Positions 12,761 through 24,559 of a stretch of DNA of 64,000 nt are shown piece by piece (the stretch's first letter is position 1; the number at the start of each line of letters is the position of its first letter). The notes beneath the pieces were generated by a model. That model made no database searches. It was not told the origin of the DNA and saw only the letters and a list, made by a program, of their open reading frames with translations. Source of the stretch: Brachypodium distachyon (lineage: Eukaryota > Streptophyta > Magnoliopsida > Poales > Poaceae). The DNA lies in assembly GCF_000005505.3 (NCBI RefSeq), contig NC_016133.3:22532555-22596554 (forward strand). Reading direction: 5' to 3'. The position numbers and the translations under genes are program-made.

Positions 12761-14839
12761 GAAAGCTGAGCCGGTGGTAACATGGTGACTCCAATGCCAG
12801 GGTAATGGGTATAACCCATGTGTACGGGATAACCCATCTGTACGGTTGTTTGATGTGCTCTAGCAAACTCGAGATTTAACTCCTTAAATCGGCTGCACTC
12901 CCTCAGAGGATGGCTAGGCTTAATGTTGTCTTGTTCGTCTTTGTAGACATGGGACAAGCAGGGAGCCACCAATTGCTGAGAGAGTGTAAGCTGGCGTCCC
13001 TTACGTCACCACTGAGGTTTAGGCCCGCGAATTTCACCGTTGCGGTCACCTTCTACTTGAGAAGTGGCTGCGACAAAATCGGGTGAGATTGGTTGGCGAT
13101 TTCCATCAGCCCATCGGTTGGCGATTTCCATCAGATAGTTGATGGTAGCAGGTCGAACGCGACCCAATTCTTCCTTGAGTTCGACTCGACGAAGACCTCG
13201 TTTGAATGCGTCGATGGCGCTTTCATCTGAGATTTCTTCGGAGGCATGCTTCGTGTTGGTCCATCGCTGGATATAGGAGCGGATAGACTCTCCTTCGCGT
13301 TGAATGGACGATCGAAGTTGTTCGAGAGATACCGGCCGCTTATACGTGGCTTTGAAATTGCGCCTAAAAGCTTGTACCAACTGGTCCCATGAAGTGACCT
13401 CGCCATCGCGTAGGCTGTTCAGCCAAGTACGAGTCGGACTCCTGAGCTGGAGTTGAAGGCACTGCATAGTGGTGGTTTGAGTTCCGCCCTGGCATCGAAT
13501 CCCGGTGAGGTAGTCTTCTAGCCAGGTCCTGAGCTCCTACGTGCCATCGTATTTTGCCAGGTCAGCTGGCGGCTTGAAGTTTCTTGGCATCCTGGCTCGG
13601 CGAATCCGACGACTGAAACATGGTGCTCCACACGTTTCATGGTCTGATTCAGGAGAGTCCTCCCTGTAGCCGGCTAGGCGGCTAATGACTCGTTGAGGAG
13701 ATTGACTCCTTCTGCGAGGGTTTGGCTCGTGTTCGTTTTGCCCCGAGACAGGCAAACGACGTTCACGCTGAGGCTCGTTACCCGTATGAGGTGGAGCGGC
13801 CGGGTTTTGATTGATGCAAAGAAGCCCCTGCTTTGGCCAATCCTTTTAGGATTTGCTTGTGGACGGGCCAGCACGGGTCATTATCAGGTAGTTGGATTGA
13901 CTGTAGATAAGTACTCGCCGCACACAATGCCTCTTCAGTAATCCCAAGTGTTGCATCGTCGTGATCATCTGCCGACATGAAGCTTGAGGAGAGATCACGA
14001 ACCGCATAGGTTCTGTCTCCCTCAGGCAGTTTATAAAAACGAGACCCGCGATGAACGTTTCAGAGAGGGAAGGCCCCTCTGTCCGAAGTGTCGAATGAAT
14101 CTGGCCGAGCCTTCCCAGATGCTTGAAGTTCCTCTTCTATCTTTTTAAGTTTGTCGGCTTTGTGCTTCTGCTGCTTGACAAACTCTTCTTTTTCTTTGAT
14201 CAAGTTGAACCGGTTCCTGGCAAAGAAATTTGCATATAGCTTTAATTCCGCAGGAGTGGGGTCTTTCATGAGGACTCCCGTGTCAAGGGCTGCTTGGACC
14301 CGCGCCTTCTCCGCTGCTGAATGTCCACCTTGTGAGTTTATGATGGTATCCGCAGCTGGAGGAGTTGGGGCGACGGGGTTTGTCATGAAGACTTGGGCGC
14401 ATTGAGGTGCAAGATCGTTGTTGCTATGGTAACTTTCTTGTTCCAAGCAGTCGCCAGCGTCGCTTGGGACGGGGCTTTCTGCATAACAAGGTGGGTCTAC
14501 TTCGACTTCGAAGGGAGTCTCGAGGAATACTTGCTCTGTTTAGTCGAGTGGTTGTGCCGAATCTATTGGCGATACTTTTCTTGAGGGTGAAGGAAGATGC
14601 GACTTCTCTAGAGTTAGAGAAGTCGGACCCGGCAGTCGAAGGATACCGGATCGGTCGGCTCGGAGATGGAATTCCCCGAACACGAGGTCCACGCCAGCGT
14701 CAAGCACGTCAAAAACCGCGCGGTTGGCTGGGGGGTGAGCGGTAAAGTGGAAGGACCCGAAGGTCATCGACTCCGCCTGAGTCGACGACGGGTTATACGA
14801 ATCTGAAATCACCAAGGTCGTGTCTCCAACACACGTCTT
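12761..14839 (-). pseudogene. E2 gag pseudogene, left copy
   Basis: Minus-strand gag of the older Tat element E2, broken into several open pieces (14060-14446, 13537-13755, 13006-13467, then 12649-12972). The 13006-13467 piece has the retrotransposon gag core: a W-L-N-S-L segment, a F-R-R-N-F segment and the L-R-S-S-I-Q-R-E-G-E-S-I-R-S-Y pattern typical of plant Gypsy capsid domains. It is interrupted on its left by E1. Same as 50817-52895. Confidence 0.82.
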
Positions 14840-14857
14840 TCCCACAGACGGCGCCAA
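14840..14857 (-). promoter_or_regulatory. E2 primer-binding site, left copy
   Basis: On the minus strand, directly after the LTR's terminal CA, the sequence reads TTGGCGCCGTCTGTGGGA. This is the familiar start of primer-binding sites in grass Gypsy elements. It fixes the inner edge of the 5' LTR. Confidence 0.8.
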
Positions 14858-15351
14858 TGATGAAGGGGTGACTTTGACAATGTTCATATTGGTGGACATG
14901 TATCTAAGAAAGATTTCGAGTGTATGTGTTGGCGAACTCGTCGGCTAACAAGAACACAGTGAACACAATTTACCCAGGTTCAGGGCTTTCGATGAGGTAA
15001 TACCCCTACGTCCTGCTTGTCTGATCTATATTGATGAGTCGATTACAATGGGGTGCTGCGGAGGCTAGATGCTCAGATTCGATCTGGTGAGTGCGTCTAG
15101 GCGACTTCTAGCTACGTTGAGGTGTTCCCTTGGCTCCCTCTCCAGGTCCCTTATATATGTAGGAACCTAGGTCTAAGGTAGAGTCCAAGTCGGTTACAAT
15201 GAAGAGATATACTCTAATTAATCTTCCTTATCTTGAGTCGCAAGGTTTGGCATGTAGACTTCTGGAGTCGTAGTAGGCTTCCTTGTGGGGCCCCAGCTGG
15301 GCCGTAATGGGTATACTTGAGTCGAGTACGTGGTTAGTCATAACCACGTCA
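14858..15351 (-). repeat. E2 5' LTR, left copy
   Basis: About 494 bp. On the plus strand it begins TGATGAAGGGG and ends CCACGTCA. The outer end carries an inverted repeat (ACGTGGTTA...TAACCACGT). Related along 470 bp to the left-hand LTR of E2 at 23685-24154. Identical to 52914-53407. Confidence 0.8.
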
Positions 15352-18318
15352 CCCTGCCGTGCTGAAGCCAGCCCCAAATTCCTCTCTCCCTCCTCTTCTA
15401 GATCCCCAAACTAATTTCTACAAAACGCCACCAACTCACCCCGAGAATGCAACCCTAGTTCTTGGGGCTGCCATGGCCGCAGCCGTCAACCTCGGCTCCG
15501 GCGAGGACTACCTCGCCGTCTCCCTGCTACCACGGTGTTCCTTCCCCTACTAGTCGTCTACACACGGAGCTACAACATCAACAAGAAAAGGCAACGGCTT
15601 CAAGGCGTCGTCGCCGGTGCAGCGAGGCTGGGATCACGCTTCCTCCTCCCCATCTCACCGGCGTTGGGACCAGTGGTCCGGCATGCGCGGCCTACTGCTA
15701 AGCACTCCTAGTTAAGTCTCTCTCTCTCGCTGACAGCAAGTTCTAGTGTTTTAGGGAATCCTAGTGTTGTGCATGTGCAAAGAGTTGAGTGATTTTGAGT
15801 GTGAGCAAACAAACTAGTGATTAAACTAGCAAAGTGAAGATGTGATCTAATTCTAAACAGTAGCAGTGTGAGGATATTGTCTTCTCCTAGGCATTAGCAA
15901 AGTGAAAACATGTGTGGTGTTTTACTCCTAATCACTTAATGTACTACTTAGACATGCATTTTAATCCACGGTACTGTGCCAGCATTGTCATCAAGAGCAT
16001 GCAAAGAAATCAAAAGTAACATTATGTTTACCTTCAACACACGGCAGCAGCACACAACACCAAGTAGCACAACGGAACTAGGCGAGGGAAAGTGGGTGCC
16101 AGTAGCTAGAGTGGAGGTGGCTCGATGGAGAGAGGGGTGAAAAGGCAACAGTAAAATAAAAGTACTTGCTATTTATAGTGTGCGAAGTATTGTGTATGTT
16201 GAGGACAAGTGTTGGGCAAATGGATGCATGACACACACGTGTTTCTCAGCTTATTCGAAGAGAGCCAAATGTCAAACATCAAGTGACAAGTGGCATTCAT
16301 GTATTTAGGCCCACCCAATTTTTGAAATATTTGTTTGTAATAAAGGACTTTGTATTATTTTTGTGATATATGATAATTAGGCTAAACAATTTAGATGCTT
16401 GAAACCTGGGATTTCACATGAATACTCTAATAAGTAGAGTTCTAATGGTTGTATACATGATGACCATGTCCATATCAATTGCTAACAAAAAAATTGGTTA
16501 ATTTTTTTATTGGCCTATAATTAGCCAAAAAATCAGCGAGAATTATGAAAATAAACGTGAGGGCTACCGTTTCTGGCTACCGCTTTTTTTCTTGCGAAAT
16601 GTTTGGGTCTCTGTCTGTTCTGCAGCGGTTTACACGTGATCTGGTGGACAACTGAACCCCATCAGATTGCTAAAACAACGTCCAAGTTAGGAGACGCAAG
16701 GAGCAGAATTGATGCTTTCAAGTTGCTTCTCTCTTTATGCCATGCAACAAGCACAAATACCATGATAATGCGAATATGCGATGCATGGGCAACGACAGGG
16801 TATCCTGCATGTATTCCTCCCGACTCCCATCCTCCTTCCCGAGCAGACACATGCAAGCAAAAATGAACGATTCCACCGCACCAGATAAGGCCCCTCTCAG
16901 TGTGGGATTTCTTAGCACGTTATCTTAAGTATTTTGACGTGACACACAATTAATTAGGAAACAGTCTCTTAGCACATTCTGCCCTCCCTGTGGATACCTG
17001 CAAGAAACAAACGACAGATCTTGAGATTGATGATTTACCACAAGCTTGCGTAACTTCAGCTAAAGGGCTGGTTCAATCATAAAAAACCAACCATCCGAGT
17101 TACGCTTAGTTCGCACCCTCCAAGGAACCTTGTTAGGCTTACTAGAGGTTTCGGCTGGCTCTGCAAGACTTTGTGATGCCCAAAGCGCAGACGGGTGTTG
17201 AGAGGTTTGCGGTATTCATGCGATTCGATCGTTGAGAGTTTCGTCCCCTCAACTCGATGTTCTCCCAACACAATAGGTCGTCTGCACGAGGCAACCTAAC
17301 CTATTAAAAAGTAGTGATGGGTTGCTCGTGTCAAACATATGGCGATGTTCCATAATAAGGTCACGGTACACACCCCACTAACGCTTATACCACCTAATCC
17401 ATCTACACACTCTAATTATGAAGTTGTCCCTCAGTGATAACACACCTTTCTTACGTACACGCACATGGAAGATGGAACTTGAAGAAATAAAAAATGAACA
17501 ATGCAATAGCGATATATAAGTTAAAACGAAGCTATACAAGAATGCTCGACACGCTGACACCTAGGGTCCACTCCAGACCCTATGCACCTCATGTGCCTTG
17601 TGTAAGGGCCAATATGAATTTTTTAACATTCGTTTATCGATAACCAAACAAAACGCTTCAAAAATAAGTACATCAAACCTAAAATATTTAATGATTTTTT
17701 AGCTCTCATTTGAACCCATACTCTACCGCAAGATGTTATCAACAAGTTTGAATATCACGATAAAACATATTTAAAAATCAAAACTCCTCTTTGCTTCTCT
17801 CGTGTGAGATGTGACCGATATATAATCATTGCTTCATTGGTTCTGTCTCCAACCTCTTGCAGGGAAAGCAAAGCAACAAATATGATAATAAGAAGAAGAA
17901 GAAGAAGAAAAGCAAAATTGAAATATACTTAATCGGATTCACCATTTCCGCGACACATGTTACGGATCTGAGGGCTTATTATTTCTAACTAGAACATAAT
18001 GGCGCGCGTTGCCGCGCCCGACCTTATAGTTGAGAAGAAAAGGTTCGGGTGTAATATGATGATGCAGCGGATGTAAAAATTGTAATGTCAAATGCATTTG
18101 AAATGGAAATTGTATTGTATTGAATAACATGCCCTTATACATGGATTTGAGAAGTAACATAAGCATCATGGGAATAAACTGTTATCATATGTTTTGCATG
18201 GAGAGGTAAAGAATGGAAGAATTTTATTCAGTTGGCGGATTCGTTTTCTCATGGAAGTCGGCGGTGCTCTCAAATATCTTTTGATCAATCCATTTGTGCA
18301 AACAATTTGTTGCATGAA
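15352..18318. other. Host DNA without a supportable gene, left copy
   Basis: AT-rich sequence to the right of E2. It contains only a 26-codon ATG frame at 15473-15553 (M-A-A-A-V-N-L-G-S-G-E-D-Y...), which has a gene-like GC-rich start but no support further on. There is a short CT microsatellite near 15717 and a GAA microsatellite near 17889-17909. No RNA gene or regulatory element is evident. Confidence 0.6.
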
Positions 18319-18621
18319 TTATATCTGTGTGAGTACCGACATAGTTCGCAGGTAGGGTACCCAGTGCAGTTCCACATGTCTCCTATTGATTCTTGCTGAC
18401 TCCATGTCATTTAGTAGTACCTTCCATCCTTTCTTGTAATGTCTACTCAGTGTAGTTTGTTCTTCTAATTTATTTTGAGGATAATTGCCCTCGATCTTCA
18501 ATTTTTCTTTATGGTGATCATTCATAGTCTTTTGAGAAAAAATCATGTCATCAATTTGAAATATTAGTTCTTTTTTCAGTACCTCTACGAGAGATGTTGC
18601 TGCAACTTCCTCTGCATCCAT
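18319..18621 (-). CDS. Unrecognised 100-codon minus-strand ORF, possible exon, left copy
   Basis: An open frame with ATG at its right end and a stop at 18319. The product is charged, Lys- and Glu-rich, with helix-forming character. It lies in the same orientation and just downstream of the phase-compatible exons at 18746-20829, so it may be a later exon of that gene. I recognise no family. Identical to 56375-56677. Confidence 0.35.
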   Translation of the reverse strand: MDAEEVAATSLVEVLKKELIFQIDDMIFSQKTMNDHHKEKLKIEGNYPQNKLEEQTTLSRHYKKGWKVLLNDMESARINRRHVELHWVPYLRTMSVLTQI

Positions 18622-18745
18622 CTTATTTTTAGCTAATAGCCGGTAGCTTCTTGTAATTTGCCTGATGTGTTGGGCTCGGTAGTGGCAATATCAGTCCGTA
18701 CTATGCACTGATAATATTGTTGATGGTATGTACAGACATACTCAC

Positions 18746-20829
18746 GTCTCTTCCCCCAATGTGTGTGAGGATTTCATCCAAAATTGTCTTGCGAGGAATC
18801 CTAATAATTGATAAGTTATTTGTTCACATGAAAATGTTGTACGACTTCTCAGTTTGTTTCACATATATAAAGAATGAAGGTAATCAAGAATAAAAAGGTA
18901 GAACCTCCTGATGTTGCTGCCATTTGCTAGCCGCACATTCACTTTTGTATGATGGGAGATTAGTGTTTTATTTGTTCATGTGCAGTGTTGGTTTGTTTAT
19001 AATAGTTTTCTCTGTTATGGAACGGCTGGTTTTGAATTAATGGTTGCTGGAATATATTAGAGTCAATGGTATTAAGTGTATGCAGTGGGTTTGTGGATGT
19101 TTTTCCACGGATCTTATTTAATAGAATGAACTTAATTGCTTACATGAATAATGGTGATTAAGGACACTTACATTGAGAAGTTACTGTTGTGGCCTGAAGT
19201 GAAGCGTTGGGAAAGAATTGTTATGACAATAAATGTTTAAAAGTGGTGTAAAAAAATGTTCCTATATAAGAACTCACCATAATGGGTTTTAGTCCCACTA
19301 AGACTGATTACTATCAGAATAGGCGCATATGGAGATAGATGGAGAATGGGAAAGAAGGCAGTAGGTACAGCTCTTTAGATGTGCATTTTTATTTGCATAA
19401 CTCCGAATGCAATAAGACAAAACGAAATGTTGCACCGAAAGGTAAAATCACTGATGTATCTGAGGAGCATTCATTGAAGGTTGTGAAATGTATCTTTCAG
19501 TACATTATAGAAGGACATAAGCATGCCCAGATGATTCGGACCGATGAAGAAACGCAAACGTACAATAAAAAGTAGGGAATAGGCATTTCCCTATGTTGAA
19601 TTAATATTATATGTAATCTGATAACTGTATCCCTTTTGGCATAATATATTATTAATAGACGTATGTATCCAGCTTACGTATGCCTAGAAATTGCCTCTCT
19701 TGCTATCTCCCGTGTTGTTCAAACATCATGCTCAGTTTTGTTCCTGAAGAATTTGGCACAAGGATCAATACGAGCGAAAGGAAAGATAATTTGAATGGTA
19801 AAGTAGTGTTGTCTTATTAAATTGTAGTGTGGAGATACTCACATGATCTGATTCTGCTGTGAGAAGGCCAGCCATATAGTGCATTGAAGCGATGGGTGCA
19901 AGTTTGCCTGCAAGTTGTTCATATGGTGTTGCTGCTGGGATAAGTCCGGTATATGTGGCAGTAAAGTTTCTTGTTCCAGTAATAAACTTTGATAGGTGGG
20001 TTATTTTTATTGGCAGCAGGCTAGCACTATCAGTACAAATTTGTAGGACTTCCTGCAGCAAGTTTTCAGTGGATTCTTTGACATAAGCTATATATCTTGA
20101 ACTGATATGATTGTCTTCTCTGAGAATATCTTCAAATGTGGTGGCAGCATGTAGTTTTTTTATAGTGAAAGTACATGTTGTAGTTTGCATACCTTCTATT
20201 GGAGTAGCGCAGGGTTTGTAGGCACCAGACCCCTCCCCAACAAAGCGAGAACGCTTGCGCATTGCGATATATCGTTCTATATATCCTGTTAAGATGTCAC
20301 CAATGGGTATCACACACCAATGGATATTAGTCAAAAAAATATGCAGAAAAATAGATACACAGAAGTGAACTAATGAATATCCCAAAATCATCGTGGCAGG
20401 AAATAAAACAGGGATGTAGAAAAATTACCAAAGATAGATGCAAAGAAGCACAAGCTAACCTGAGCAGGTGCCATTTGCAAACCTGGAAGTCACAGGTGCC
20501 TGTGGAACCAGGTCAGTAGCAATTCCCCAAAAACTGACCGCAAGAACAACAAAAAAAGAATGTTCTGTTATACAAACTGAACAAGAGTGAGGATTACTGA
20601 TATTCATAAACCTGCTTTGAAGACAGAAATGGGAAAACACAAGAAAAAGTTTTTGACATACAAATTGTCTTAAACTAACATGTACGCTTTCTGATGTTCC
20701 AGAAGAAATACAAGGTTCAACTAATTAAAATGGCTGAGCATATATATGTGAACAAGATTCCAGATACCTCTAGGACCCTAGCTCTCTTCCAAGAACCTGG
20801 CTTTGTGGTACCGAAATGCAACTGCTACT
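18746..20829 (-). CDS. Unrecognised spliced host gene fragment, left copy
   Basis: Minus-strand exons inferred from splice signals and open frames: 20768-20829, 20460-20611, 19843-20285 (which may contain a 63-bp optional intron) and 18746-18800. The donor after 20460 (GTTAGC) and the acceptor before 20285 (TTAACAG) join in phase, giving a continuous frame through N-G-T-C-S-G-Y-I-E-R-Y. The 20768-20829 exon would carry a TAG in the matching phase, so that exon or the gene itself may be dead. The product has no motif I recognise. Same as 56802-58885. Confidence 0.45.
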
Positions 20830-20881
20830 CTGAAAAGCAATAATCAGTTGTATGCATATTGTAGAACTACTTTGGTTCAAA

Positions 20882-21089
20882 CAAGCATGCAGACAAGCCA
20901 TCCATTTACAGATCAGTCACATATCAGTTTACCAATATATCGGGAATGGGCATTTTTCTCTATTTCCTCTGTCCAACATATGAATCAAGCATGCAGACAA
21001 GCCATCCATTTACAGATCAGTCACATATCAGTTTACCAATATAGCGGGAACGGGCATTTTTCTCTATCTCCTCTGTTCAGCATGTGAAT
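20882..21089 (+). repeat. 104-bp tandem duplication, left copy
   Basis: Two adjacent units starting CAAGCATGCAGACAAGCC with a few differences (ATATCGGGAATG versus ATAGCGGGAACG). Lies just upstream of the minus-strand gene's exons. Same as 58938-59145. Confidence 0.92.
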
Positions 21090-21683
21090 TATTTAATCAA
21101 CAATCAAATATATGTATACAAGCAGGTGGTATACTTAGTTAAGAAAATCCAGGCTGAATTGTATTTATCGATACATGAAAAAACAAAACCTCTTGCTTCA
21201 GAAAGTAATTTTCCTGGCTAACCGTATAGTCCTGTAAAAAACACAGCTGTTCTGTTCTTTCTGAATTTAACTCGCATTTCTCCGATGCATTCAATCGTGA
21301 GGTTAAAAGACAAATTAAAAGCTGTTACAATATCACGAACCGCGCAAAACACTACTCTTTTCTCTTGAACTTGGCATTGGGCTTTATTGCATGACCACCG
21401 GAATATAGTCAGAAACAACCTTTCCCCGTTCCCCAGAGATCTCGCCTGGGCTGCGTCGAATTGCCCTAGCCTAAGCTTTAACTATATTACCAAAGTGAAA
21501 GAACAAAGAACAGAGCTACCTCGACAGATCAACGACTAATGACAGGAAAATTAGCGCAACGAGCACCGCCGCATGCATGTTGTCAGTTTAACTTGTATCA
21601 AATTCTAGAAGATACAAGCATACAAACAGCTACCGTAATAAGACAAAATTAAGCTGCAATCTGTAGAAAACAAAAAAGAAGAA
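21090..21683. other. AT-rich host spacer, left copy
   Basis: About 600 bases between the 104-bp tandem pair and the 3-kb LTR. I see no gene, RNA or repeat array in it. Confidence 0.6.
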
Positions 21684-23303
21684 TGTAACATCCCAAAAAT
21701 TTCAAACTTTTACATGTGCATTGCATCCATAAGCATCATGCCACAATTGCATATTTGAATTCAAATTTGAATCTCAAAAGGCTTTGAAAAGATTTTATTT
21801 CAATTTAAACCCTAGGGTTTACACCCATTTGAGCTTTGGACCTTCAAACCAATAGGGTTTATTTATAAAAGGGATTTATTGCATAAATAGGCAATCCCAT
21901 AATTATTTGGAGTTGAAAAACTATTTTATTTAAATAGTTATATAGCCCTAAAGGCATTTATAGGGAAAATGTATTTTTTATATTTTTTATTTTGAGGGGA
22001 AATTACTCCCAAAAGTTGAATCATGATAAAACATGATTTTACAAATTTTCTGAAATTTATTTGGATCAATTTGGAGTTCAAAATCAAAAGATATCAAAGA
22101 AATCAGAAAAAAAAAGGCTAAAAAAAAGAGAACCAGACCGACCCAACTGGGCCGGCCCCGTCTCGCGCGCGCGCCCGCTCGCCCGCAGCCGTGGCCCCGC
22201 CCCGCGCGTCACTGACGAGCAGGCCCGCTCGTCAGTCGTCGTCTTCCCCAAAGACACGGCGCCCATCCCGCCGGCCGTCGCCACCCGATCGCCGCCGCCA
22301 TCACCGCCGCGATCCTCGCCAGATTCCTTTCGCGTCGCTTTAAAGCCCTCGTGCCCCTCTCTCATTTCCCTCTTTCCCCGCTCGCGATTACGCCCCGGTT
22401 TCGCTACAATTCCTCGCCGGAGTTCTTTGTTGCCGTCGCCGTTCTCGCGCCGCCACCGCCACTCCGGTGAACTCCCGACGCCGCCGGCCCTCTCCCCACC
22501 TTCTTCTCTCTCTTCCGCGTCGCGCGTCGTCACGTGACGCGCGCGGAGGTGCTTTTGCAGCACCGTCCGAGCCGCCGCCCACCGCCGCCGCCCGTCGCCC
22601 GTCCGCCTCCGACCGCGCCGCCGCCGTCTTCCCTGATTCCGGCCGACCCCGCCGCCAGCCCCCGACCAATCCCGTCGCGCCACGTGGCAGAACTTTTTTC
22701 TTTTTTCTATTTCGGCCGAAATACAAATTGCAACTTTGCAGAAAAGTCCCTGTAGTTTCAAACGCTTGTAACATTCAAACCGTTGGTCCAAAAATTATGA
22801 TCCACACCTTTCTGGAATCCTTAGGAAATGTAGAATCTTTTGGCACTGTCCAATTTTAAATTTGAATATTTGAATCACAGTCAATTTACAGAATAGGGTT
22901 TAATGCCTTTTAATTCATAACTAATTATTTAGAAATCATTTTTAATTGAAACCAGTGCCCAAAAATTTGTTTATTATCCTCTGTCCATTGGGACAGAGAA
23001 ATAAATATTTTGAATCAAATTATTTGGCTGATGCCAACAAAATTATAAATTAGGGTTTTGATCAATTGTTTTTGCCTTTTGTTTAAAACCTAATGCATTA
23101 ATTTTAGTTACCAATGCTTAGGAGCAATTGATCACCCAAATAAAATAAACCAAATCATGTCACATGTTTTGCATTGCATCACGACATATATTTTCTTTTG
23201 ATTGTATTGTGTGTTTATGTATGCAATGTTTGTATGGTTAGTTTTCTCGGATAGCGAACCGTGTGATTGCGAAGAGTGTTTGAATACCAACTGCTATCAA
23301 GGC
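21684..23303 (+). mobile_element. Truncated Gypsy-type LTR, left copy, cut by the duplication junction
   Basis: Begins TGTAACATCCCAAAAATTTC, as does the complete 3-kb LTR at 59740. It stops at 23303, in the middle of the LTR, where the sequence switches to the left flank of E2. It contains a CpG-rich block at about 22130-22690 within AT-rich sequence. Open frames in that block are compositional. Confidence 0.85.
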
Positions 23304-23304
23304 T
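23303..23304. other. Duplication junction
   Basis: Left of this point the sequence matches 61357-61359 (GGC); right of it the copies diverge (TAATATT here, AAGTTCA at 61360). This is the only internal end of the 23.3-kb repeat visible in the window. If the duplication is real, 23304 is the first base of the second unit. Confidence 0.9.
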
Positions 23305-23684
23305 AATATTTAATTCATAAACATACTTAAAACTTTCCTAAACAGAATTGTAATAAATAAAATAAAGCAAGTAACACAAACATGCATTGCTATCAAATTT
23401 TCTACGCTAATCACATCTAATCTCTAGTGTGTGCACTAGTGCTACTGCTAGCTCCCATGTGCTCTAAAAAATTAAAAGGACAAAGGTTAATCCTCTGCCT
23501 AAGCTAAAGCCCAGCAAAGCACAAAACGCTCCAGAGCACTGCCCAGCGCAACTAGCACTCCCCATCCTCCCTCTCGGTTCTCTCCCTCCCTTATCTCCCT
23601 CTCGGCCTCTCTTTTCTCCTTTCTCCCCCGAGCTCACCAGTCACCACGCCGCCGCCTGGATCTCCCTAATCCGGCCATGCCCGG
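23304..23684. other. Left flank of E2
   Basis: 380 bases with a CT-rich stretch (about 23560-23640), then GCCGCCGCCTGGATC and an ATG. It resembles a plant 5' untranslated leader and start codon interrupted by E2. The last five bases, CCCGG, are one mismatch from the CCCTG that follows E2 on the right. Confidence 0.45.
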
Positions 23685-24154
23685 TGACGAAGGGGGGACT
23701 TCGACAATGTCCATATTGGTGGACTTGTATTTAGGGAAGATTTCGAGTGTATGTGTTAGCGAACTCGTCGGCTAACAAGGACACAGTGAACACGATTTAC
23801 CCAGGTTCAGAGCCCTCAATGAGGTAATACCCCTACGTCCTGCTTGTCTGATCTATATTGATGAGTCGATTACAATGGGGTGCCGCGGAGGCTAGATGCT
23901 CATATTCGATCTGGCGAGTGCGTTTAGGTGACTTCTAGCTAAGTTGAGGTGTCCCCTTGGCTCCCCCTCCTGGTCACTTATATATGCAGGAACCCAGGTC
24001 TAAGGTAGAGTCCAAGTCGGTTACAATGAAGAGATATACTCGAATTAATCTTCCTTATTTTGAGTCGCAAGGTTTGGCATGTAGACTCCTGGAGTCGTAG
24101 TAGGTTTCCTTGTGAGCCCCCAGCTGGGCCGTAACGGGTATACTTGAGTCGAGT
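23685..24154 (-). repeat. E2 3' LTR
   Basis: Starts TGACGAAGGGG on the plus strand and aligns without gaps over 470 bases with 52914-53383. The terminal 24 bases present in the right LTR (53384-53407) are absent; different sequence follows. The internal edge is therefore uncertain. Confidence 0.75.
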
Positions 24155-24559
24155 TTGAAGACTTGAGTAGGGACTTTCCCCGTAAAGAATAAACTCAATT
24201 TCTGTTGAGCCAGTTGCATAATGTTGCAGACTCGGTATTTCATCGAGTTAGACTTCAAATGAGAAGTGTTCTCGACTCAAAGAATGTCTGAGACGATGTT
24301 TATTGTTCGACTGTTAAGTAACAGTTTTACAATATGATTTTGATAGCAGGTCAGATCAAATGCAATGAGAAGAGATCATAGGGATATATGCTTAATGTGC
24401 CCAGATACTCGAGAAGTCGAGTCCAGTTAATCGCTCTAGGGCGAATACAACACTAGCTTTCTTCAGTATCCGAGTCCCCGGGTTCGAACCTGGCAACTGG
24501 TGAAATTCGAGTTAGCCTGCTGGGGTCTTATAGAATCAAACTCCAGTTTTTAAGTAGTG

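Larger units (their letters stand above)
1..23303 (+). repeat. Left copy of 23.3-kb direct repeat
   Basis: This block is repeated at 38057-61359 with a constant offset of 38056 from the first base to position 23303. Open reading frames, repeats and LTR edges all recur at exactly that offset, so there is no net insertion or deletion. The one base difference I found is G at 22560 versus A at 60616. The block starts inside the pol region of element E1 and ends inside a 3-kb LTR. Because 23304 onward reads into the left flank of E2, the arrangement fits a head-to-tail duplication with a 38,056-bp unit. An assembly artefact such as a retained haplotype would look the same. Confidence 0.97.

Noticed and set aside
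15473..15553. 26-codon ATG frame next to E2's right flank (also 53529-53609)
   Set aside because: A good start context but too short, no donor site at its end and no downstream coding continuation that I could follow.
16603..16928. Overlapping 60-87 codon frames on both strands (also 54659-54984)
   Set aside because: Mutually overlapping, no splice signals or recognisable motifs; likely chance.
17990..18040. GGCGCGCGTTGCCGCGCC short hairpin in AT-rich DNA, possible transposon end
   Set aside because: No matching second terminus or target duplication found nearby.
22061..22859. Long overlapping open frames on both strands (also 60117-60915)
   Set aside because: They lie in a GC-rich LTR block where stops are scarce in every frame; products are low-complexity Arg/Pro/Ser.
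24470..24500. tRNA-like T-arm (GGTTCGAACC with a plausible stem)
   Set aside because: There is no A-box, D-arm, anticodon arm or acceptor partner upstream at the right distance; it is an isolated B-box-like motif inside E2.
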